A program made the translations under genes and the position numbers. Shown here piece after piece: positions 57,201 to 64,000 of a DNA stretch of 64,000 nucleotides. Source of the stretch: Liolophura sinensis (Eukaryota; Mollusca; Polyplacophora; Chitonida; Chitonidae); contig NC_088307.1 in assembly GCF_032854445.1 (NCBI RefSeq), positions 18,722,001-18,786,000 on the forward strand, given 5' to 3'. Numbering within the stretch: position 1 is the stretch's first letter; every line of letters begins with the position of its first letter. Under the pieces are notes generated by a model. The model saw only the letters and a program-made list of their open reading frames with translations, made no database searches and was not told where the DNA came from.

Positions 57201-60200
57201 AGGAGGGACAGGATGGTCCATGCTGACGTGGGTACGGCCAAGCACCAGTCTAATGAGATACTTCTGTTTTATTTCTTTGATTGGAATGTACACGGTTTAA
57301 CGACCTTTCGCTAATATGACCCCATTGAGGAAGTACAGTGTCGCAGATATAATGAGGTTTCTTCTCAGAGCTAGAGACTTCCTTGAATTAGGACTTCCTT
57401 TGTTGTGAGTTTTTTTATTGCACAACATGAATCATGCTGAATGTGTATGTTCTTCTCACTGTGACATCGTGAGCTTTGTGAGAACGAATCTCACGGACCC
57501 CCAGCACAATGGCCCATGGCCAATCAAGTAGCAAGCTCATGTTAGTTTCATTTGTAGCTGTAATTTTGGGAATCTTTTAGGTGTCTGTCAAAGGGCGGTG
57601 GTTTAATCTGATTATAAATTTTACCCAAGTTCAGTATAAATGTAGCAGTAAGTATCAAATGAATGATTGATTGATTATGGCTTAAAGCCACATCGGCAAT
57701 ATTTCAGCCATATCGTGGCAAGAACAGGGTTAAAAAAGAGGGCAGTAGAGGTTTTCGATATGGTGGTGAGAACATCAAAAACGAAACAAAAATGTTCGGA
57801 CATGTTTAAAATCAGAAAAGAACAACCAAAAACACATTTAAAACTCTAAAACCAGCATATTTTAAAAATAGAATATCAAGAAATCTTTATGTATATATAA
57901 CTTTTTATCTATAAATATTTATGACAATTAAAACCTATATCTTATGATAAAGACCAATAGCCTTCAAATAATTTATGACAACATCGCAGGTATCAATTGA
58001 AAAAATACTGAAACTGTTACATAAATAGGGGGCCTCTAGGCTGAGGGGTTAACACGCCAACACAACATAATGACCCAGGAGCTCTCACCAATGCGGTCAA
58101 TGTGAGTTCGAGTCCAGCTCATGATGGCTTCCTCACCACTTGTGTGTGGGAAGGTCTGTCAGCAACCTGTGAATGGTCGTGGGTTTCCTTCGTGGGCTCT
58201 GCCTGGTTTCCTTCCACCATAACGCTGGCCGCCATTGTGTAAGTGAAATATTCTTGAGTACGGCGTAAAACACCAATCAAATAAATAAATGAATATTACA
58301 TAAAATAATAAATGTGACAATGCAGTCAAACTACCCAAAAAATGTATAGGACTTAACCTCCCAGCTAACACTCCCATCTTTTCAACAATCATTTGGTGTC
58401 TGATTACACGATGTATTGGTTTGTGATGTTTGCTTATAATTACAAGTACAGGAATATGTAAGTTTTTCTATATATATGTATGAATCAAACTTAACTCTTT
58501 AAATAACAGCCATCAAGAGCACTACACTGTATGTAGTTTTTTTGTCCAGTTTTAAAGACCTTCGAAATTATATTTAGACTTGAACACCATTTATTCCTCT
58601 CTCTTTATATGTATTTCACAGGATTGAAGCAGAAAATCCTGGACCTGCTTCTCTCCTACAACACCTTGTGGCTTAGGATTGGACTGGAGGTAGGTCATGT
58701 ATTAAAATGATTTAATAATTTTTCCAATGACTAAGTTGCACATTTTGCCAATTTCTGGGAGTTCTACTGAACTGAAAAAGCTCTAAAAAAAATTTTGCCT
58801 TCTGGTGTAGGCGAAGGGGTAAAAGTTAAGGTCAATCGCATTATGTTAGGTGGATCAGTTGAAATGATGGAAGAAGTGGGTGTCTTTTGCTGGCTCTGAC
58901 ATTTTCCTAAAGAGCTCGTCACTTCTCAGCCAGTCACACCTGACTGAACAGCTGCCAGTGGAAAACCCTCAAGTATGTTTGCTAAACACCAATCAAATAT
59001 TAAAAAGAACCTGTATACAGTCATTCTTTTGCAACTTTTACCAAAATTTCTCAGTACATTTTCTCACAACTTATGTCTTCGGAAAAGTTATGTAACAACT
59101 ACACCTGATTTCACAAAACTTGCTCAGTTTCTTAGCTTGAAGCCAAAGTGTTTGGCTAAACTGAGCAGCTCAATTTTCAGTAGTGTTTATTTGAGAGAAA
59201 GAAGAGTTTATTTTTGATAAACACTCTATATCGTACTCATGCAGAATTCTACCTAGTTAAGTAATAAAACTTCAGAAATTTCATAAAACGTGGCCCGGAT
59301 CTTTTGTCTTCAGTGAAAATGTTTTGCATATATAATCACCTTGGTTTTGTTTGGTCATAAATGGAGTACAAATTTTTACCAATTTCAATTTTCAGACCAT
59401 CTACGGGGAAATACTTCCACTTCAGTCTAACTCTGATGTGATTGGCCTGTCGCGATTTGTCCTCACACGTCTCCTTGGTAACCCAGACATCTCCATGGAG
59501 TTCTCTCATCCCACAGTGCCGCATTTATACAGAGATGGTTAGTGAAGAATTGATATATTCACGTCCTAATACGGCTGTTTTCATTGGTCAGCTAGAACCG
59601 ATACAGAATGATTAACGTGTGTTGCAAGAGTCGTATTACTTGTAGTGTTTTAAAGCCTGTTGAAATTGGGTTGGGATGTATTATGATGTAATGTAACTAC
59701 TATTGTAAGAGTTTTTCCTTGCGATTCTTATTAAAAAATGTTTAAAATATATAACTTATTTAATTCCTTTATGTGGAACATCCTAACATAAAGACTCAGC
59801 AATGGTGTATACTCATTTTACCAGTACATTTACTGAATTGAAGAAATGGTTTGGAAAATAAAAGATTTTCACATCTTTGGGAGGCATTTAGAAGTTGGAT
59901 AACATAACAAAATATATGGGTAACAGAAGTTGTTATCCATACATCTCGTCATGTTGAAAGATTTCCAGTCATAAATATTAAAAGCAGGTTTTGTCAGAGG
60001 TTATGTTGTGTAAAACTATGGATTCTATTTTTTGCCTCACAGGGTACCAAGAAGCCGTCTCCAAACATGTCCTCAAGAAGTTCCTCATGCTGGTGTTTTT
60101 CCTGGACACGTCAAAACAAGCTCGTTTGATTGATCACGATCCGTGTCTCTTCTGTAAAGACGCAGAGTGGAAGGTATGGAGAGTGCAAGATTGTTGAGTG

Positions 60201-62353
60201 ATTGATTAGTAGACTTTATCACTTCACATGTTCATGGGTTTCACATATTCATGGCCTAATGGTTAGAGCATCTGCCTCGCAGCCAGCATAATGATGGGGG
60301 GAAACCGGGCAGAGCCCGGTGAGAGGCTACTAGGTCATTATGCTGCGCTAACCAACTGGGCCACGGAGGCCTCAGATCAATAATAATAAAGCTGCCTTTT
60401 TGTGACATGCTAGACTTTAGTATTGAGACAGTATATGCTGCTAGCTGTTTTCAGCACCCTTATGGGTCACGCTAACTTAGTGTTGCTCTCCCAGAAGATG
60501 ACGAGCAATATTGTGACTTGTTTTAATCCTGCTCCTGGTTATTGACAAGTAAGCTTCTGCTTTATAAACAGTAGATCCTGGGTTCAATCCCAAGCCAAGT
60601 CATACCTAAAACTTTTACTTTTAATCTTGGCACTACCTCACTGGTCACTCCGCATGAGAGAAATGGAACAAATACTAGTCAGCCAGGTGTCAGTATAACG
60701 TGACTGGGTGGGACATGGTGTCAGGGTGTCTTTGGCATGGCGTTCCTGTGATGCAGCACTGTAAATGTGCCTGCATTGCCTGGAGCCAACCTGCTACAAA
60801 GAGACACCATCATGATTACCGAAAACAATATTGAAAACAATGTTAAACCCCAAGCAAACCAACCAACAAACAATGATGGGTACCATTAACTTGGTGAGAT
60901 GTGGTTTCCACCCATAAGCCTTACCCCCATAAAGTTAATACTGAGGCTGCATTGTAAAGTTAGGTGTGAAAGAATAATAAAAAGGAAAAAAAATGATATT
61001 GTTTTGATGATCCTGAATGAATCACTGTTTTCAGTCCAGCAAAGAGCTGTTGTTCCAATTCTCAAAGGACTACTTGAGTGGAGAAGGGGACATCACCCGC
61101 CATCTTGGTTACCTTGGTTACACTGTCAGTCATGTACAGATACCCCTGGATGAGTTTGACTACGCTGTCACAAACCTGGCCAAGGATTTGCGGGATGGGC
61201 TGCGACTCACGTAAGTATACTTGACCGAAGTTTGACTGTAATGTATCAGAAGTTTTTTTTTTTAACTAAATTCTGTAGGTGTCAGATCACAATGAAAACT
61301 GATAAACTATAGTTATATATTCTTTTATCAAAATTTCAAAGCATATTTTTTTCCTGATTTGCTGTATTACAGTGCTTATAAATACAAGTACATGTATTAT
61401 GGATTGTATGTTGTTTTTTTTTTCACAAAAATTTCCTTAAACAGTAAATACTATCAACTGAGGGGGTAATCTATTAACAAAATCTTAAGATATTGCTTCC
61501 AGTTTCACCAGCTCTTGTTTTTATTTGTTACCTATAACAGTTGCCATTCTTTTTCATTTTGCAGTCGTGTGATTGAGTTGCTAACCCACACCTGGGACCT
61601 ATGCAGACGTTTGCGCGTGCCAGCCATCAGCAGGCTGCAGAAGGTCCATAACCTTGAGATGACCTTCAAAGCTCTCACTCAGTATAGCCACATATCAGAC
61701 CCCACGGATGGTAAGTGGGACCCTGGGGGCTGTTTCTCAAAGTGGTCTTAATGTTACGCCGGTCATAGTTACCAAAGCGATTTAAGCCATTACAACGTCG
61801 TGATGATTAGTTCAGTGCAATTTTACAACCGTTTTTGAAAACAGCTTCCTGAACAACTACAACAAGCAACTCGATATGATGTTGCTATGCTTGTCAAATT
61901 TTGACATCCCGTCTTTTATCATTGGCCTGCCAATCAAATTTTTGACATCTTCTATTTTAATATGGTCCTTTCCCATAAAGAGGGGACTAAATCCAAGATG
62001 GCTTTGACTGCGTGTGGATTGTCACAACTATTGCAAGTTTTTACTTGTGTTTTGTTCTTAATATTTTTGGTGCACTTACTTACTTTTTCACAAAATCTGT
62101 CCTGTTTTCTTGAGCCAATTTTCTGCCAATTTCTGCAAATGATGTCCAAATTAAAATGTTATTAGGGGTTTTGATTCACCAGAAAAATACACAGCAAAAT
62201 TTTTAAAGATGTTTCTGTGTCTTATATAGAATTGGTCATGTTTGATTTTAACCTTGAATCTTGCCAGGTGGCAAGGTCAGCCCTCGTGACATTGTGGACG
62301 GTCACAGAGAGAAAACCCTGGCCCTTCTGTGGAACATTATATTTAACTTCCAG
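50647..62353 (+). CDS. ASPM: ASPM (abnormal spindle) orthologue, 5' half, 11 coding exons, gene runs off right edge
   Basis: ASPM/Asp is a microtubule minus-end and spindle-pole protein needed for mitotic spindle organisation. Eleven exons join in consistent phase with GT-AG borders: 50647-51240, 51831-54579, 55064-55147, 55985-56134, 56995-57231, 58622-58689, 59396-59537, 60043-60173, 61035-61210, 61565-61710, 62268-62353. Together they encode 1,521 residues. Domains in order: ASH (ASPM-SPD2-Hydin) about 88-190; a disordered Ser/Thr/Pro-rich region about 199-1140; the ASPM core block from about 1143, including [14 protein letters not shown]; the calponin-homology region from about 1342 to the last visible exon. 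The order matches human ASPM as I know it. IQ repeats and the stop codon are outside the window. An in-frame TGA at 50638-50640 bounds the start, whose context is strong (A at -3, G at +4). Identity is very secure; exact exon borders are inferred by eye. Confidence 0.95.
51555..51690 (+). mobile_element. SINE-B remnant in ASPM intron 1
   Basis: GCAGCACTGGCAGCATGG, ACACATCATGTACACACACC, TTACATGTGACTGAAAAGTT and AAGTACGACGT match the SINE-B 3' half. Decayed, tail replaced by CATACATACA. Confidence 0.6.
51831..54579 (+). CDS. ASPM: ASPM coding exon 2: long disordered Ser/Thr/Pro-rich region
   Basis: This 2,749-bp exon follows the acceptor TTGTCAACAG and encodes residues 199-1114 plus one base. 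It is rich in Ser, Thr, Lys and Pro, with many S/T-P dipeptides (candidate mitotic kinase sites) and basic patches. A KEN tripeptide lies at 53418-53426 (residues 728-730), a possible APC/C degron. [13 protein letters not shown] and the following [10 protein letters not shown] look like a conserved ASPM short motif block. The donor GTATGA at 54580 gives phase 1, matching the next exon. There is no globular domain. Confidence 0.88.
55064..55147 (+). CDS. ASPM: ASPM coding exon 3
   Basis: This 84-bp exon sits between the acceptor TGTTGTAG and the donor GTAAGT. It reads [19 protein letters not shown] and then VLVKRGQT. It enters and leaves in phase 1, which fits its neighbours. It is the least family-diagnostic exon, but the splice signals and phase are clean and the basic QSRLVLVK stretch suits the region before the ASPM core. 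Confidence 0.8.
55148..55984. other. ASPM intron 3
   Basis: No repeat or exon recognised. A short T-rich tract lies near 55,930, before the acceptor. Confidence 0.5.
55985..56134 (+). CDS. ASPM: ASPM coding exon 4: core signature block
   Basis: This 150-bp exon is phase 1 on both sides. It encodes [34 protein letters not shown] and then [10 protein letters not shown]. The [13 protein letters not shown]...[10 protein letters not shown] block is one of the most conserved parts of ASPM across animals and is decisive for the assignment. Confidence 0.95.
56772..56815 (-). mobile_element. SINE-B tail fragment in ASPM intron 4
   Basis: GAGTGAGTGAGTGAGGTTTA and ATGTTGTGCTTAACAAT match the inverted SINE-B 3' end. 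Confidence 0.65.
56995..57231 (+). CDS. ASPM: ASPM coding exon 5: basic helical block
   Basis: This exon follows a C-rich acceptor (CCCCCCCAACAG) and is 237 bp, phase 1 to phase 1. It encodes [40 protein letters not shown] and [15 protein letters not shown]. This matches the conserved Arg-rich ASPM helix block before the calponin-homology region. The exon is more GC-rich than surrounding sequence. Reverse-strand open frames over it are shadows. Confidence 0.94.
57660..57745. repeat. Possible dispersed repeat fragment in ASPM intron 5
   Basis: GGCTTAAAGCCACATCGGCA followed by ATATTTCAGCCATATCGTGG resembles a motif I associate with dispersed molluscan repeats, recalled rather than computed. 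Only one copy is seen here. Confidence 0.35.
58026..58295 (+). mobile_element. SINE-A, full-length copy with target-site duplication
   Basis: The head GGGGCCTCTAGGCTGAGGGG and the B-box GTGAGTTCGAGTCCAGCTC are intact. The body has CAGCAACCTGTGAATGGTCG and TTCCACCATAACGCTGGCC; the tail is TTGAGTACGGCGTAAAACAC plus AATAAATA. TTACATAAA flanks both sides (58017-58025 and 58296-58304). It is inserted in ASPM intron 5, sense orientation. Confidence 0.92.
58622..58689 (+). CDS. ASPM: ASPM coding exon 6
   Basis: This 68-bp exon (acceptor TATTTCACAG, donor GTAGGT) encodes [20 protein letters not shown] followed by GLE. This is the conserved [13 protein letters not shown] motif of ASPM. It enters in phase 1 and leaves in phase 0. 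It was too short to stand out as an open frame and is recognised from family similarity. Confidence 0.93.
59396..59537 (+). CDS. ASPM: ASPM coding exon 7
   Basis: This 142-bp exon encodes [36 protein letters not shown] and [11 protein letters not shown]. The pattern YGE-(I/L)...SDV-GL..F-L-RLL-NPDI...[11 protein letters not shown] is highly conserved in ASPM. It starts in phase 0 after AATTTTCAG and ends in phase 1 at GTTAGT. Confidence 0.94.
60043..60173 (+). CDS. ASPM: ASPM coding exon 8: start of the calponin-homology region
   Basis: This 131-bp exon (acceptor TTGCCTCACAG, donor GTATGG) encodes [34 protein letters not shown] and [10 protein letters not shown]. It opens the calponin-homology region that gives ASPM its actin/microtubule-type binding module. 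It enters in phase 1 and leaves in phase 0. Confidence 0.94.
60248..60376. mobile_element. SINE-A head (minus) joined to another tRNA-like head (plus)
   Basis: CAGCATAATGATGGGGGGAA to AACTGGGCCACGGAGGCCTC is a minus-strand SINE-A lacking its middle. Immediately left, ATGGCCTAATGGTTAGAGCA, TCTGCCTCGC reads like a plus-strand tRNA A-box region. This looks like a chimera of two retroposons in ASPM intron 8. Confidence 0.55.
60545..60880 (+). mobile_element. SINE-B-related copy in ASPM intron 8
   Basis: The B-box-like GGGTTCAATCCCAAGC follows a head remnant. Then come GCCAGGTGTCAGTATAACGT, GACTGGGTGGGACATGGTGT and the tail AATGTTAAACCCCAAGCAAA. It is diverged from the copy at 24705, perhaps a subfamily. 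Confidence 0.7.
61035..61210 (+). CDS. ASPM: ASPM coding exon 9: calponin-homology region
   Basis: This 176-bp exon encodes [40 protein letters not shown] and [18 protein letters not shown]. The motifs FS-D-LSGEGD--RHLG, FDEFD-AVTNLA-DL--G-RL and their order match CH1 of ASPM. It ends in phase 2 at GTAAGT. Confidence 0.95.
61565..61710 (+). CDS. ASPM: ASPM coding exon 10: calponin-homology region
   Basis: This 146-bp exon encodes [40 protein letters not shown] and SHISDPTD. The [12 protein letters not shown] block is conserved in ASPM. It enters in phase 2 and leaves in phase 1 at GTAAGT. A MITE-like element starts 14 bp into the following intron. Confidence 0.95.
61725..61849. mobile_element. 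Diverged copy of the 130-bp MITE, in ASPM intron 10
   Basis: It starts GGGGGCTGTTTCTCAAAGTG and its right end, read inverted, is GGAAGCTGTTTTCAAAAACG. Length 125 bp. Same family as 28185-28314, and it starts 14 bp downstream of the exon 10 splice donor. Confidence 0.75.
62268..62353 (+). CDS. ASPM: ASPM coding exon 11: end of CH1; last exon in window
   Basis: This 86-bp exon (acceptor CTTGCCAG, donor GTAAGT at 62354) encodes [20 protein letters not shown] followed by LWNIIFNFQ. It matches the conserved [19 protein letters not shown] end of ASPM CH1. It leaves in phase 0. The next exon must lie beyond the tandem array that fills the rest of the window. Confidence 0.94.
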
Positions 62354-62544
62354 GTAAGTGGAACTGTAAACTTCTTTGAACACTGATTAAACCCCAGGTG
62401 CAGTGATTAAGTCATCACTACATGCATGTTACAGCCGTGTAAAACAAAAAACACTTTGGTTGGCCTTTTCTGTTACCTGAATGGGTTGTTAGGACAGGTG
62501 TCTTTCAAGCAACTGACACCTCTGTAGGTATGGCATTGGGTTTG

Positions 62545-64000
62545 ATCTACATGTATTACAATCCTACATTACGTAGTGTAATTATTTATGAGATGAAGGA
62601 TTGTTTGACACCTGTAGATGTGACATCCTTGGGGATGATCTACATGTATTACCATCCTACAGTACGTAGTGTAATTATGTATGAGATGAAGGATTGTTTG
62701 ACACCTGTAGATGTGACATCCTTGGGGATGATCTGTCACAATCCTACAGTATGTAGTGTATTTATTTATGAGATGAAGGATTGTATGACACCTGTAGATG
62801 TGACATCCTTGGGGATGATCTGTCACAATCCTACAGTACGTAGTGTAATTATGTATGAGATGAAGGATTGTTTGACACCTGTAGATGTGACATCATTGGG
62901 GATGATCTACATGTATTACCATCCTACAGTGCGTAGTGTAATTATTTATGAGATGAAGGATTGTTTGACACCTGTAGATGTGACATCCTTGGGGATGATC
63001 TACATGTATTACCATCCTACAGTACGTAGTGTAATTAATTATGAGATGAAGGATTGTTTGACACCTGTAAATGTGACATCATTGGGTATGATCTGTCACA
63101 ATCCTACAATATGTAGTGTATTTATTTATGAGATGAAGGATTGTATGACACCTGTAGATGTGACGTCATTGGGGATGATCTACATGTATTACCATCCTAC
63201 AGTACGTAGTGTAATTATGTATGAGATGAAGGATTGTTTGACACCTGTAAATGTGACATCATTGGGGATGATCTGTCACAATCCTACAATACGTAGTGTA
63301 TTTTTTTATGAGATGAAGGATTGTTTGACACCTGTAGATGTGACGTCATTGGGGATGATCTACATGTATTACCATCCTACAGTACGTAGTGTAATTATTT
63401 ATGAGATGAAGGATTGTATGACACCTGTAGATGTGACATCCTTGGGGATGATCTGTCACAATCCTACAGTATGTAGTGTAATTATTTATGAGATGAAGGA
63501 TTGTTTGACACCTGTAGATGTGACATCCTTGGGGATGATCTACATGTATTACCATCCTACAGTGCCTAGTGTAATTATTTATGAGATGAAGGATTGTTTG
63601 ACACCTGTAGATGTGACATCCTTGGGGATGATCTACATGTATTACCATCTTACAGTACGTAGTGTAATTATGTATGAGATGAAGGATTGTATGACACCTG
63701 TAGATGTGACATCCTTGGGGATGATCTACATGTATTACCATTCTACAGTACGTAGTGTAATTATGTATGAGATGAAGGATTGTTTGACACCTGTATATGT
63801 GACATCCTTGGGGATGATCTACATGTATTACCATCCTACAATACGTAGTGTAATTAGTTATGAGATGAAGGATTGTTTGACACCTGTAGATGTGACATCC
63901 TTGGGGATGATCTACATGTATTACCATCCTACAGTACGTAGTGTAATTATGTATGAGATGAAGGATTGTTTGACACCCGTAAATGTGACATCCTTGGGGA
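62545..64000 (+). repeat. 93/87-bp tandem array in ASPM intron 11, cut by window edge
   Basis: The unit includes GTAATTATGTATGAGATGAA, GGATTGTTTGACACCTGTAG, ATGTGACATCCTTGGGGATG and ATCTACATGTATTACCATCC. The short form replaces ATCTACATGTATTACCATCC by ATCTGTCACAATCC, six bases less. About 16 units are visible and the array continues past 64,000. Both lengths are multiples of three, so the minus strand stays open (193 codons from 63,927), antisense to ASPM. This is periodicity, not a gene. Confidence 0.93.

Noticed and set aside
62569-63927. Minus-strand open frames of 85 and 193 codons with Cys/His pattern
   Set aside because: Periodic translation of the 93/87-bp array inside an ASPM intron; the Cys/His spacing is set by the DNA unit and is not a zinc-finger fold.

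Overview
This is a metazoan nuclear window, most likely from a mollusc. The reasons are interrupted genes with GT-AG introns, two tRNA-headed SINE families (tails resembling CAATCAAATAAATAAAT and CACTCACTC) of a kind I associate with molluscan genomes, many minisatellites, and no bacterial or viral gene organisation. I cannot fix the class or species from sequence alone.

Layout. Positions 1 to about 42,600 hold no protein-coding gene I can support. This part is AT-rich intergenic DNA filled with tandem arrays (50-bp unit near 11.6-12.5 kb, 40-bp near 14 kb, 57/47-bp near 18.3-19.2 kb, 34-bp near 20.7-22.4 kb, 21-bp near 28.6-29.3 kb, 25-bp near 31.4-33.4 kb, 41-bp near 37.6-38.3 kb), SINE copies, short inverted-repeat (MITE-like) elements and two long TA microsatellites. 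Most long open frames here come from arrays whose unit lacks stops.

From 48,315 down to 42,629 on the minus strand lies a complete five-exon gene for a small Ctr/SLC31-family copper transporter (184 residues). It has a methionine-rich N-terminus, three membrane segments and the M-x3-M motif. It was assembled from short exons with matching splice phases.

From 50,647 to the right edge on the plus strand lies the 5' half of an ASPM / abnormal spindle orthologue. Eleven coding exons (1,521 residues) give an N-terminal ASH domain, a long disordered region in one 2.75-kb exon, the conserved ASPM core block and the start of the calponin-homology region. The rest of the calponin-homology region, the IQ repeats and the C-terminus lie beyond the window. 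The last visible intron is filled by a 93/87-bp tandem array.

The two genes are head to head, about 2.3 kb between start codons. That interval carries an ETS-type site near the copper-transporter start. It also carries two CCAAT boxes exactly 33 bp apart, followed by TTCGAA (CHR-like) sites, the arrangement typical of G2/M mitotic promoters. This suggests that ASPM transcription starts near 48.85-48.9 kb, with a non-coding first exon spliced to 50,637. I found no wholly new gene system. The most notable items are the promoter signature, the transporter hidden in short exons, the shared terminal core of three repeat families, and the MITE families.
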